In this document: positions 8,453-14,506 of the stretch, one piece after another | Position numbering within the stretch: the first letter of the stretch is position 1 | Layout of the letters: each line of letters opens with the position of its first letter | Source of the DNA: a virus | DNA length: 36,948 nt | Virus record (IMG/VR): IMGVR_UViG_3300017726_000023 | Location: 1-36,948 of that record | Strand: one strand, 5' to 3' | Made by a program: the position numbers and the translations under genes | The notes under the pieces: model-generated | What the model was told of the DNA's origin: nothing | Seen by the model: the letters and a program-made list of their open reading frames with translations, nothing else | Database searches by the model: none

Positions 8453-9034
8453 CTATCTATTAACCTCTGTCTGATACTCTCTATCAAACTTCTCGTTGTA
8501 GCCAAGAATCTTGTAAGCGTAGTCTTTAGTTTCTGTAGGAAATTCTTGTAGCCAGTCCAAAGAGTTGTATATATCATAACCCTTTTCCTTAACCTTATTA
8601 AGTAGTCTCACTGTTGCAGTAGGTCCAAAGTTATATGCGGCTAATGCTTTAGCCATTCTAACCTCTTCACTACCAGTATTCCAACTTCTATCTAAAAGGT
8701 TATCCATGTAAGCACGTTGAGCACTACGAGCCTGTGCTGCATCAGTTGGGTCAAAGTCATCACCAACCAAACCTTTGTCTTTCAAGAATCGTTCAGTGAT
8801 TGGGGTAATCTGTGCAGGTCCTCTAGCTCCAGCTGGTGATACAGCTTCTGTATTTGGTCTATCACCATACCCACTAGACTCCTTAAACTCTTGCCTTCTC
8901 AGTATAGTTTCATAGTTACCTGGTCCTTCAGCTGAAAAGTCAACACTTGCAGATGGTTTCTTTGGGTCACCATTATCTGAAAACCTACTTATTCTATATG
9001 CTTTTTTAGCAGACTCCCTTCTAGCAGACCTCAT
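8453..9034 (-). CDS. Lytic transglycosylase (SLT/lysozyme-like), virion-associated
   Basis: This 193-aa protein has the goose-lysozyme/SLT signature: catalytic Glu E52 in 'QEFKESSGYG', 'SPAGARGPAQITP' (66-78), 'ALAAYNFGP' (131-139) and 'FPTETKDYAYKIL' near 165-177. It cleaves the glycan strands of peptidoglycan. No signal peptide is seen, and it sits among virion genes away from the lysis cassette, so a role in local wall digestion during DNA entry is more likely than in lysis. The N-terminal 40 residues are Ser/Arg/Lys-rich and may anchor it in the particle. It overlaps the upstream gene by 4 nt (ATGA). Confidence 0.85.
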   Translation of the reverse strand: MRSARRESAKKAYRISRFSDNGDPKKPSASVDFSAEGPGNYETILRRQEFKESSGYGDRPNTEAVSPAGARGPAQITPITERFLKDKGLVGDDFDPTDAAQARSAQRAYMDNLLDRSWNTGSEEVRMAKALAAYNFGPTATVRLLNKVKEKGYDIYNSLDWLQEFPTETKDYAYKILGYNEKFDREYQTEVNR

Positions 9035-9369
9035 GCTTCAAGTTCTTTTTTTATTCTGTCTATAGTTGATTGGTAGTTCATCATCTGCTCCTTCAACATT
9101 CTCCTTTCTTTGAGAGTTTCTTTATAGTCGAATCTGTCCTCACCGCCAAGAGCTTTCAATCTCTGCTTTGTATCTTCTAGCATTTCTTCAGCAAACTTCA
9201 AGCTTTCTTCTGGAGTAGCCTTTTTTTCTTTAGGAGTTTTATCTACCATTGTACCCTCTTCAGCTCTACGCATTTTCATGCCGTACATTGCTTTCTTGAG
9301 GTCTTTAGAACCTTTTCCATCCGCTGCGAAGAACGGAACGGTTTTACCGTTGTGCTTTACCATTTTCAT
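9031..9369 (-). CDS. Small basic coiled-coil protein with MYGMK motif
   Basis: Using the ATG at 9369 this is 112 aa; a GTG at 9375 would add two residues but overlaps the -7 box, and an ATG at 9363 is also possible. The N-terminus is short and basic (KMVKHNGKTVPFF). A 'KKAMYGMKMR' motif lies at about 27-36, and a charged coiled coil (about 50-110) makes up the rest. The MYGMK motif recurs in the 95-aa protein at 10115-10402, which suggests a shared partner. A virion-associated role is inferred from position. Confidence 0.7.
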   Translation of the reverse strand: MKMVKHNGKTVPFFAADGKGSKDLKKAMYGMKMRRAEEGTMVDKTPKEKKATPEESLKFAEEMLEDTKQRLKALGGEDRFDYKETLKERRMLKEQMMNYQSTIDRIKKELEA

Positions 9370-9374
9370 AAGCA

Positions 9375-9382
9375 CAAATATA
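9375..9382 (-). promoter_or_regulatory. TAnnTTTG -7 box 5 nt before an ATG
   Basis: TATATTTG on the minus strand ends 5 nt before the ATG at 9369. With transcription starting just downstream of the box, the mRNA would have almost no leader. Confidence 0.55.
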
Positions 9383-9390
9383 ATAGTAAT

Positions 9391-9525
9391 TTATCTACCT
9401 TGAGATGCGTAAGGTTTCTTATAGTTTTGACTGCCCTTGTTGGAGGAGTTCTTTTTAGAGTGCTGTCCTGGTCTCTTCTTACGAACCTTCTTAACGTAAG
9501 TGTCGAATGTAGTTTTTCTAGCCAC
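9391..9525 (-). CDS. 44-aa very basic small phage protein (GTG start)
   Basis: The frame runs from GTG at 9525 to TAA at 9391 and encodes MARKTTFDTYVKKVRKKRPG, then a Ser/Asn/Lys-rich section ending in NYKKPYASQGR. The pattern (KKRPG, HSKK, NYKKPY, QGR) is like a tiny Lys/Arg-rich protein I recall from other marine phages. The start lies 8 nt inside the end of the DUF5824-like gene (GTGGCTAG). No ATG is available at the N-terminus, so GTG decides the start. It may be a DNA-associated virion component; the function is unknown. Confidence 0.7.
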   Translation of the reverse strand: MARKTTFDTYVKKVRKKRPGQHSKKNSSNKGSQNYKKPYASQGR

Positions 9526-9940
9526 GTCTCAAATCTGTATCGTGCTTCTTTGAGCCTCTGATGAAACTGTTGACTCTACCCATAGCCCATGCCGCCATAG
9601 ATGCTCCTCTTCTAGAACCTGAAGACATCCACGCACCTTGTCCGCGCCTGTACACCTTAGATAGTGTACCATATGATATGCCTGAGGACTTAGCCTTCTT
9701 CTGTAGTGTCGCTTTTGTGGAGGAGCTTAGTGGCTTTGCCTTAACCTTAGCACCCTTCTTAGCAACCCTCTTTCTGAAAGCACTCAAAGGTATTTTCTTC
9801 CCCGCCTTGTAAGCTGCCGCCATGGACTTCTTGTTCTTAGCATCCTCCTCTTCGGAAGCCTTGATGTCCTTGCCTTGCTTCGGGTCAGTGTACTTTTTAG
9901 GTAATCCTAATCTGTATGGTTGGGTTCTCTTACTTGCCAT
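9518..9940 (-). CDS. DUF5824-like conserved phage protein
   Basis: This 140-aa, highly basic protein has a Lys-rich first half (about 1-75). Its conserved C-terminal half reads 'GISYGTLSKVYRRGQGAW', then 'AAWAMGRVNSFI', then 'KKHDTDL'. The pattern of VYxRGxxAW, a WAMxRVxSF segment and a terminal D-L is what I associate with DUF5824, a family found mainly in phages with unknown function. The family name is from memory and was not searched. It overlaps the genes on both sides by 8 and 11 nt, as expected in a tight late operon of small virion-linked genes. Confidence 0.75.
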   Translation of the reverse strand: MASKRTQPYRLGLPKKYTDPKQGKDIKASEEEDAKNKKSMAAAYKAGKKIPLSAFRKRVAKKGAKVKAKPLSSSTKATLQKKAKSSGISYGTLSKVYRRGQGAWMSSGSRRGASMAAWAMGRVNSFIRGSKKHDTDLRRG

Positions 9941-10118
9941 GCTTGGCTAGTTTAAACTTTGCCTTTTCGACAGCTCCTGCGTGAGGCTGATACTCCCCAA
10001 CCATTAGATAGTATCTCCCAGACTCCTCCATCCAGTGATGTCCTTTTGGCGGGTCAATAGATACTGTCTTGTTGGTTATCGTGAGCTTCTGTCTCTCCTT
10101 TCTCTTGGCTGTCTTCAT
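9930..10118 (-). CDS. Small basic protein with PPKGHHWM motif
   Basis: This 62-aa protein has a basic N-terminal tail and a compact core, 'PPKGHHWMEESGRYYLMVGE' followed by 'HAGAVEKAKFKLAKHG'. It overlaps neighbours by 11 nt and 4 nt. The core looks like a conserved small phage protein family, but I cannot name it and give no function. Confidence 0.7.
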   Translation of the reverse strand: MKTAKRKERQKLTITNKTVSIDPPKGHHWMEESGRYYLMVGEYQPHAGAVEKAKFKLAKHGK

Positions 10119-10402
10119 GACTTCTTCTTTACCTTCATTCCGTACATAGCCTTCTCACCTGACTTTGCCATCTTCATCTGACGCTTTCTTTCTGTCTCAA
10201 CCATCTTATCCAAAGCCTCTGGTCTCAATCCAGACATTAAGTATATCATACTATACGTCTCAAGTTCTTCCTGTGGTATTTCTACATCTGGGAACTCCTC
10301 TGAGAATCTTTTCTTAGTATCAGCTAGTACGCTCTCCTTGGTTACCTTAGGGTCTCCATTTACTTCAGCACCCTCTTGTGCTTTTTTATACTTGTACATC
10401 AT
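10115..10402 (-). CDS. Small virion-associated protein with C-terminal MYGMK motif
   Basis: Starting at the ATG at 10402, right after a TATATTTG box, this is 95 aa. An upstream in-frame ATG at 10453 would give 112 aa but lies inside the preceding gene and in front of the box. The middle is acidic and helical (VLADTKKRFSEEFPDVEI). The basic C-terminus carries 'EKAMYGMKVKKKS', matching the motif in the 112-aa protein at 9031-9369. A C-terminal tag for binding a common partner, or for cleavage, is inferred. Confidence 0.65.
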   Translation of the reverse strand: MMYKYKKAQEGAEVNGDPKVTKESVLADTKKRFSEEFPDVEIPQEELETYSMIYLMSGLRPEALDKMVETERKRQMKMAKSGEKAMYGMKVKKKS

Positions 10403-10406
10403 GGCA

Positions 10407-10414
10407 CAAATATA
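10407..10414 (-). promoter_or_regulatory. TAnnTTTG -7 box 4 nt before an ATG
   Basis: TATATTTG ends 4 nt before the ATG at 10402. A TTG lies 17 nt further upstream, close to the expected -33 position. The box decides the choice of start for the downstream gene. Confidence 0.55.
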
Positions 10415-10415
10415 A

Positions 10416-10682
10416 TCATTTAGTAAGTCCCCAATTGTGGTTAGAGTATCCAAGGCTGACCTTGAAGTCTATGTCCCTGATGTTTAGTGACAGATTCTCC
10501 TTCTGACGCTTTATCTTAGCCTTTGTTCTAAACGCCTCTTTTATTATTCTGTTACGGTGGTAGGGTGAGTTCCAGATTAGTCTCTTATCATTCCCTGACA
10601 GAACGATGTCTCTCACCTTGTGTTCTTTCCTTGCCTTGCCATCATATATGACGACATCGCATAAGTGTATTGGGTCTCTCAT
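10416..10682 (-). CDS. Basic protein of unknown function
   Basis: This 88-aa protein opens with MRDPIHLCDVVIYDGKARKE, a possible beta hairpin. A strongly basic helix follows (HRNRIIKEAFRTKAKIKRQKE, about 42-62). Nucleic-acid or membrane binding is possible from charge alone. No family was recognised. It is the second late gene leftward from the control region. Confidence 0.65.
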   Translation of the reverse strand: MRDPIHLCDVVIYDGKARKEHKVRDIVLSGNDKRLIWNSPYHRNRIIKEAFRTKAKIKRQKENLSLNIRDIDFKVSLGYSNHNWGLTK

Positions 10683-10730
10683 GTTGCTCTAACGAAAAAT
10701 AATAAAGTGTATTGTGTAAGGACAGAAATA

Positions 10731-10937
10731 TTATTGCACTTGGTTCTTAGCAAGAAGAATCTTCACCTCTTGAACCTCCTTGAGTAATAGCTTGATGTCC
10801 TCCTTCATCTCAGAATTATCCGTCTCCAATGATATGACTCTTGACTTTAAAGAAGAGTAGTCAGCTTGATGCTTTATCCATATCCCAATCAATGAACCAG
10901 CTATAGCTATAAGCTCAAATTGTGTTAGTGCGTCCAT
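10731..10937 (-). CDS. Small membrane protein: one TM segment plus coiled coil
   Basis: From the ATG at 10937 (68 aa) the protein has a hydrophobic N-terminal segment (FELIAIAGSLIGIWI, about 6-20). A heptad-rich coiled coil follows (about 25-64: LKSRVISLETDNSEMKEDI and on). A longer in-frame start at 10961 exists, but a TATTTTTG box at 10943-10950 lies inside that extension, so the shorter form is preferred. The shape is like small phage membrane proteins with a holin-accessory or spanin-like form. It is the first gene leftward from the divergent control region. Confidence 0.65.
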   Translation of the reverse strand: MDALTQFELIAIAGSLIGIWIKHQADYSSLKSRVISLETDNSEMKEDIKLLLKEVQEVKILLAKNQVQ

Positions 10938-10942
10938 GACAA

Positions 10943-10950
10943 CAAAAATA
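10943..10950 (-). promoter_or_regulatory. TAnnTTTG -7 box 5 nt before an ATG
   Basis: TATTTTTG on the minus strand ends 5 nt before the ATG at 10937. It is the first leftward box at the edge of the divergent control region. Confidence 0.5.
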
Positions 10951-11024
10951 GTAAAAACCATCCTTCATAAATAAAAAACTACTCACCTGATTTGTAACAG
11001 ATTACATCCTCCCGAAATGTTCTA

Positions 11025-11107
11025 GGTACGAAATGCATAACATATATAGGGGAAGGGTACAGAATGCATAACATATATAGAGGGTACGAAAAGCACCACA
11101 TATATAG
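11025..11107. repeat. Three 25-bp direct repeats (iteron-like)
   Basis: The units lie at 11025-11049, 11056-11080 and 11083-11107. Each begins GGTAC, the first two contain the palindrome ATGCAT, and all end CATATATAG. The first two differ at only two positions; the third is more divergent in the middle. A partial fourth GGTATATA follows at 11110. Spacing is 31 and 27 bp, roughly three and two and a half helical turns. Iteron-like protein binding is inferred. Confidence 0.75.
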
Positions 11108-11164
11108 AGGGTATATAAATAAAGAAGCCTACGTCAGGGCATAGGCATGGCTTATTCACTTATT

Positions 11165-11247
11165 AGCTCACTGTATTCAAAGAGCTCAAGCGTAACAGAT
11201 TGTTGTTAGCTCTTTAGGTAGAGAACAAGACTGCGAAGCTAAGTCTT
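11165..11247. other. Cluster of small hairpins, possible structured RNA
   Basis: AGCTC (11165-11169) can pair with GAGCT (11182-11186), and AAGACT (11227-11232) with AGTCTT (11242-11247). A weaker CTCT/AGAG hairpin lies between them. The stems are short (4-6 bp), so chance cannot be excluded. Confidence 0.25.
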
Positions 11248-11304
11248 AGTGACTACCGTTGCGCTCATGAGCCGATGCGAAGTTACACGAAAAAAATGAC
11301 AATG

Positions 11305-11400
11305 TCAAGTATACTTGCGTTTATTCTTGCATGTGAGTTTACTATATAGGTATGTCACATATGCAAAGAATGATATCAAGAATACCAAGAAGTAAAACAT
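11305..11400 (-). CDS. Possible 31-aa membrane micropeptide
   Basis: This short leftward frame from ATG at 11400 encodes a hydrophobic stretch (MFYFLVFLISFFAYVTYLY) followed by a basic tail (KLTCKNKRKYT), which looks like a single-pass membrane peptide. A TATCTTTG box lies 35 nt upstream (11436-11443) on the same strand. It stands alone in the control region and no related sequence is known to me. It may be chance. Confidence 0.25.
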   Translation of the reverse strand: MFYFLVFLISFFAYVTYLYSKLTCKNKRKYT

Positions 11401-11435
11401 GATGAATCTGATGTATTTCAAGCCTCAAGTTTCCA

Positions 11436-11443
11436 CAAAGATA
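11436..11443 (-). promoter_or_regulatory. TAnnTTTG-type box in the control region
   Basis: TATCTTTG on the minus strand lies 35 nt before the 31-codon candidate frame. It could start a leftward transcript through the repeat array. Boxes of this degeneracy also arise by chance. Confidence 0.25.
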
Positions 11444-11515
11444 ACCCCGAAAACATATCGCTGGTTACGTGAAAATAGATGTCAGTAATACACACCGTGG
11501 GGATTATTATATTAT

Positions 11516-11548
11516 AAATCAATTGCTAAACAAAAAACAAATTGATTT
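11516..11548. repeat. 9-bp inverted repeat in AT-rich DNA
   Basis: AAATCAATT (11516-11524) and its exact complement AATTGATTT (11540-11548) are separated by 15 A-rich bases. The DNA just upstream (GGGGATTATTATATTATA) is also AT-rich. No T-run follows directly, so a terminator is unlikely; a binding site or an easily unwound origin element fits better. Confidence 0.5.
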
Positions 11549-11815
11549 TACAAAACCCACCCCCTAAAACTTTTTGCGATTTGCGCGTAGAATTCTAGCT
11601 TTTTCTGTAGACTCATGATGAGGTTGCTGATAGATGTATGCATAGTATGTGGGTACACGATGACAGTACAAGGATGCATTCGATTGATAGCTTGACGACA
11701 AGCAGGTACAATCACACCCACATTTTTTTTGCCTCTGCATATACTACCATCATTGGGGATTCAACAAACACATAAATTTTTTTTTACTCTGCACACAATA
11801 TTGAAAACATGCACG

Positions 11816-11822
11816 ACGTTAT
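11816..11822 (+). promoter_or_regulatory. ACGTTAT leader element, copy 1
   Basis: ACGTTAT followed by ACTATC lies 37 nt before the ATG at 11853, the first rightward gene. It is the first of seven copies in the early region. Confidence 0.5.
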
Positions 11823-11852
11823 ACTATCAAACAAACCAATAATTTTATAGTT

Positions 11853-12155
11853 ATGAGCAAAGCAATTAATCAATTCAAGTTAATGGATATCCTAGATTTC
11901 ACCGTAGAACAAAAGTACTATGAATGTGGAAATGAGTATCAGCAAAAGTTAGCGGAATTTAGTTTCGATGAAGTGTACGAAGGATACAAGTTATTTTTCT
12001 ATAGAATAGAATGTGAGAACACTACTCCATCTGTATACTATGAATCATCATCTAATCACGGAGGTTTTGCGTCGACTAGAAACACGTACAAAACACTTGA
12101 GGAAATGTGTGATATGTACGACGAATGGATTAACGAGAAAAGAAATCAAGGATAA
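11853..12155 (+). CDS. First rightward early protein, unknown function
   Basis: This 100-aa protein is acidic and rich in Tyr, Glu and Asn (NQFKLMDILDF, then ECGNEYQQKLAEF). It is the first gene of the rightward early block, behind the control region and an ACGTTAT element. First early genes in phages often act on the host. That is context only; no domain was recognised. Confidence 0.7.
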   Translation: MSKAINQFKLMDILDFTVEQKYYECGNEYQQKLAEFSFDEVYEGYKLFFYRIECENTTPSVYYESSSNHGGFASTRNTYKTLEEMCDMYDEWINEKRNQG

Positions 12156-12163
12156 ATCAAAAC

Positions 12164-12183
12164 GGGGGGGGGTTTCCCCTCCC
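12164..12183. other. G-tract/C-tract hairpin in an early leader
   Basis: A run of nine G (12164-12172) is followed by TTT and CCCCTCCC (12176-12183), allowing an 8-bp stem with one G-T pair and a very short loop. It lies 8 nt after the stop of the first early gene and 27 nt before the next ATG. No T-run follows. Confidence 0.5.
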
Positions 12184-12209
12184 TTCACTAACCACTAAAA
12201 TTTAATATT

Positions 12210-12596
12210 ATGACCGATTCATCTGTCAATACAATAAAAAAATTTGGAATCACTGATTGTAAAATCGCCTATAAGTCTAACACCGAGGAGGGATTTTCTG
12301 TAAAGGCATTAGCAAAAATTTTAAAGACAAGCACAAAGGAAGTTAGGCAAATGATTGAAGCAGGTATGGAAGTCGATAAAACGCGTGAAGATATAACGGC
12401 AATGATTACCGTAAGGTCTAAAAAAAGAACTGCCTACGGTCAATTTAAAAAAGGTGCTCAAGAATATTTGAACTTAAAAAACTTTAAACAGGCAAGAAAT
12501 TGCATTAAAGCCTGTGAGAAAATAGAATCAGAACTCCAATCGTTGAACAAATGTATTTGGGCTGAAACGTCGTTAATTGATTCATTAGAGAAGTAA
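12210..12596 (+). CDS. Small early protein with possible helix-turn-helix
   Basis: This 128-aa protein has a helix-turn-helix-like segment at about 30-52 (SVKALAKILKTSTKEVRQMI), then a basic stretch (VRSKKRTAYGQFKKG) and a helical C-terminus with several Cys. The segment resembles the first helices of small phage regulators, so DNA binding is possible. It lies between two G-tract hairpins. No family was identified. Confidence 0.65.
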   Translation: MTDSSVNTIKKFGITDCKIAYKSNTEEGFSVKALAKILKTSTKEVRQMIEAGMEVDKTREDITAMITVRSKKRTAYGQFKKGAQEYLNLKNFKQARNCIKACEKIESELQSLNKCIWAETSLIDSLEK

Positions 12597-12613
12597 AACA
12601 AACACACTAACAA

Positions 12614-12633
12614 GGGGGGGATTTCCCCTCCCC
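12614..12633. other. G-tract/C-tract hairpin in an early leader, second copy
   Basis: Seven G (12614-12620), ATTT, then CCCCTCCCC (12625-12633) can pair as a compact hairpin. It sits 17 nt after a stop codon and 16 nt before the ATG at 12650, as in the copy at 12164-12183. Confidence 0.5.
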
Positions 12634-12649
12634 ATTAAAACCCAATACC

Positions 12650-12799
12650 ATGAGTTTATCGAAAGTATGCGGAGACGAAACGCTGACCATCAGAAGATGC
12701 GAGAACGACAGTTACTCTGTTTGTTTGAATGATGAGTGCTTAAAGGATGGCATGACCATCGACGAGGCAGTGAATTTTTTTCAATCATTCGCACAATAA
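12650..12799 (+). CDS. 49-aa early protein of unknown function
   Basis: The frame from ATG at 12650 to TAA at 12797-12799 encodes 49 aa beginning MSLSKVCGDETLTIRRCEND. It has three Cys in the first 30 residues and a helical end (IDEAVNFFQSFAQ). The leader AAAACCCAATACC before the ATG is the same as that before the gene at 12848, which supports translation. No family is known to me. Confidence 0.6.
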   Translation: MSLSKVCGDETLTIRRCENDSYSVCLNDECLKDGMTIDEAVNFFQSFAQ

Positions 12800-12812
12800 A
12801 AGAAATACACTT

Positions 12813-12840
12813 ACGTTATTACTATATACACACTAAAACC
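12813..12840 (+). promoter_or_regulatory. ACGTTAT leader element, copy 2
   Basis: ACGTTATTACTATATACACA and an ACTAAAACC tail fill the gap before the ATG at 12848. Copy 3 is identical over these 28 bases. It begins 14 nt after the previous stop. Confidence 0.6.
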
Positions 12841-12847
12841 CAATACC

Positions 12848-13207
12848 ATGAATTTAAACATCGCAGATTTCCACAAAGAGTTAAACAGATTGTCAAAGAA
12901 TGAGAATGCCGTAAGAGATGACCAAGGAGGTGTAATCTTGTCAGAAGCTACAGATGTTCTCAACAAGCTAGTTACCATGCTTTTTAATGATATTGAACGG
13001 TCAAAAAACAATGTAAATACTCTTTTAGAAACGCATGAATACTTACAAAATGGAAGTCGTGAAAACTTCCCAAGACTCACTGATTTTCTAGATGAGAATG
13101 GTAGTAGTATTCAAAAGGATTATATCCAAAGAAATTGTGAATTCAGAAGAACTAACGAAAGTATTTTATTTGAATTAATGCTCATGATGAAAGGAGATGA
13201 GCAATAA
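12848..13207 (+). CDS. Early protein of unknown function (119 aa)
   Basis: This 119-aa protein is charged and helical, with alternating Lys/Glu/Asn stretches (LNRLSKNENAVRDDQGG, FLDENGSSIQKDYI). It has its own ACGTTAT leader element. No motif or family was recognised. Confidence 0.7.
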   Translation: MNLNIADFHKELNRLSKNENAVRDDQGGVILSEATDVLNKLVTMLFNDIERSKNNVNTLLETHEYLQNGSRENFPRLTDFLDENGSSIQKDYIQRNCEFRRTNESILFELMLMMKGDEQ

Positions 13208-13220
13208 AACAAATCAACTC

Positions 13221-13248
13221 ACGTTATTACTATATACACACTAAAACC
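13221..13248 (+). promoter_or_regulatory. ACGTTAT leader element, copy 3
   Basis: This 28-base copy is identical to copy 2. It begins 14 nt after a stop and lies 34 nt before the ATG at 13255. Confidence 0.6.
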
Positions 13249-13254
13249 AATATC

Positions 13255-13422
13255 ATGGAACCGTTTGAAGCAATAGTGACGTTCTACGTAAACTGTGGAC
13301 TACAGCAAAGAACATGGTCAGTAGAAAAAGAATTCAAGAACAAACAGCACTTGGATAACTTCATCTCATACATCGAAAGAAAAAAAGGATACAATTTAGA
13401 TGAGGTTCATACAATAAAGTAA
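13255..13422 (+). CDS. 55-aa early protein of unknown function
   Basis: The frame from ATG at 13255 to TAA at 13420-13422 encodes 55 aa starting MEPFEAIVTFYVNCGLQQRT. A short beta hairpin is followed by a Lys/Glu helix (EKEFKNKQHLDNFISYI). The leader repeat upstream and a second copy just after the stop support a real gene. Confidence 0.6.
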   Translation: MEPFEAIVTFYVNCGLQQRTWSVEKEFKNKQHLDNFISYIERKKGYNLDEVHTIK

Positions 13423-13430
13423 ATCAACTC

Positions 13431-13454
13431 ACGTTATTAATATATACACACTAA
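13431..13454 (+). promoter_or_regulatory. ACGTTAT leader element, copy 4
   Basis: ACGTTATTAATATATACACA with a CTAA tail, one base different from copies 2 and 3 in the shared part, lies 28 nt before the ATG at 13459. Confidence 0.6.
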
Positions 13455-13458
13455 GAAA

Positions 13459-13653
13459 ATGAAAAACTACAAAAGAAAAATTATCAAAGATGCAATAGTA
13501 CAAGCATTGAGGAATGGGAAAAAAGAAGCAATAATAGATGGCTTAACGGTAGATGTAAACTACGAGCCTCAAAGAGTAGGTACGATGACTCAACAGAATC
13601 TGTACTTTGAAAAGTGGCTGGATGCAATTATTAACAAACAAACCAATATCTAA
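13459..13653 (+). CDS. 64-aa basic early protein
   Basis: This 64-aa basic protein (MKNYKRKIIKDAIVQALRNG) ends with FEKWLDAIINKQTNI. Its stop is 4 nt before the ATG of the next gene, so the two are probably expressed together. Function is unknown. Confidence 0.65.
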   Translation: MKNYKRKIIKDAIVQALRNGKKEAIIDGLTVDVNYEPQRVGTMTQQNLYFEKWLDAIINKQTNI

Positions 13654-13657
13654 AAGC

Positions 13658-13972
13658 ATGAATACTAAGAAATCAAGAGTAAAAAGACAAGTAGAAACGG
13701 TATCCTTTTACGAGACGAGTATAGGGGCTATATCGAAACCAAAGAAGGTGATAATGAATGTTGAAGTTGAGGTTGAATCTGATTGGGGCTGTTTCGAAAT
13801 CGCTGATGAAGGTACTTGGGGTGAACAGTTTTACGCAGAAGGTGAACTAGAGATAGCTAACGGCGTGCTGTATGGATACGATGGAATCTTCGCACTTCCC
13901 GATTACATCATCGACATACTAAAGGAATTGAATATTAATACTGAACAAATAGAAAATGATTTGTATGAATGA
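13658..13972 (+). CDS. Early protein with beta-rich acidic core (104 aa)
   Basis: I place the start at 13658, just after the previous stop; an upstream in-frame ATG at 13607 would overlap that gene by 47 nt. The 104-aa protein has a basic start (NTKKSRVKRQVETV), then a beta-rich acidic core (MNVEVEVESDWGCFEIADEG) and a helical end. It overlaps the next gene by 8 nt. No known family. Confidence 0.65.
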   Translation: MNTKKSRVKRQVETVSFYETSIGAISKPKKVIMNVEVEVESDWGCFEIADEGTWGEQFYAEGELEIANGVLYGYDGIFALPDYIIDILKELNINTEQIENDLYE

Positions 13973-14234
13973 TAACAAGTTAATAGCAGAGTTCATGGGC
14001 GCAGATAACCTATACGATGGGATGTCTGATGCTAGAGCAAAGAGAATATATAATTACCACACTTCTTGGGATTGGCTTATGCCCGTAGCGCAAAAGTGCA
14101 GGCTAGATAGTAGATGCGAGTATGACGATGATGATTTTTGGAACGACATACATTGGGCTTTAGAAGAATGTAATCTTGCTTTAACATACAAAGCAGTAGT
14201 GGAATTTATTAAAAACAATAACGATGAAAGATAA
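13965..14234 (+). CDS. Conserved-looking small phage protein with SWDWLMPV motif
   Basis: From the ATG at 13965 this is 89 aa; an upstream ATG at 13956 adds three residues. The start MNDNKLIAEFMG and the central 'YHTSWDWLMPVAQK' are a pattern I recall from small proteins of Bacteroidetes phages and prophages. The function is not established. A helical C-terminus follows (HWALEECNLALTYKAVVEFI). It overlaps both neighbours by 8 and 11 nt. Confidence 0.7.
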   Translation: MNDNKLIAEFMGADNLYDGMSDARAKRIYNYHTSWDWLMPVAQKCRLDSRCEYDDDDFWNDIHWALEECNLALTYKAVVEFIKNNNDER

Positions 14235-14478
14235 AGTTTATTGGACTATGCGTAATGGTCATAAGATTGATGTAGATGACATGGATACTAACCACCTACG
14301 CAACACATTGAAGATGCTTATTAGACGTATTGATGCACTGAATATGAGGCGAGCAACTAGACGAGACTTCGTAGTCAATGGTGAGATGGCTCAAGAGCAT
14401 GCAGACAATTACGAAATCTACAGAGCAACGGGAATGCTTCCCGAAGACTTCCAACAAGAGAGATGGGAAGATTTTTAA
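14224..14478 (+). CDS. Small early protein, MRNGHKIDV type
   Basis: This 84-aa protein begins KDKVYWTMRNGHKIDVDDMD and continues with a helix 'HLRNTLKMLIRRIDALNMRR'. The form 'W-T-x-x-x-G-x-K-I-x-V-x-x-M' is common in small conserved phage proteins of unknown role. The start lies 11 nt inside the upstream gene, which suggests translational coupling. Confidence 0.65.
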   Translation: MKDKVYWTMRNGHKIDVDDMDTNHLRNTLKMLIRRIDALNMRRATRRDFVVNGEMAQEHADNYEIYRATGMLPEDFQQERWEDF

Positions 14479-14506
14479 GACATCAAACAATAAAACAATA
14501 TTGCTC

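Larger units (their letters stand above)
10951..11852. other. Divergent control region, candidate replication origin
   Basis: About 0.9 kb separates leftward late genes from rightward early genes and holds no convincing gene apart from one 31-codon candidate. It contains three 25-bp direct repeats (11025-11107) and short hairpins at 11165-11186 and 11227-11247. There are palindromes at 11263-11272 (GCTCATGAGC) and 11612-11622 (CTCATGATGAG), and a 9-bp inverted repeat at 11516-11548. T-runs of 8-9 bases lie near 11723-11730 and 11777-11785. The mix of repeats, palindromes and AT-rich DNA at a transcription divergence suits an origin and early control region. This is inferred from layout; no known origin sequence was recognised. 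Confidence 0.5.

Noticed and set aside
10403-10453. N-terminal extension of the 95-aa protein (start 10453)
   Set aside because: The extension overlaps the upstream gene and lies in front of a TATATTTG box, so the ATG at 10402 is more likely.
10938-10961. N-terminal extension of the membrane protein (start 10961)
   Set aside because: It contains the TATTTTTG box, which only makes sense as a promoter for the ATG at 10937.
12811-13080. Minus-strand frame opposite the 119-aa early gene
   Set aside because: It runs antisense to a gene with its own leader repeat, and its Phe/Ser-rich product looks like non-coding translation.
13607-13657. Longer start for the 104-aa early protein
   Set aside because: It would overlap the preceding gene by 47 nt; the ATG at 13658 lies 4 nt after that gene's stop.
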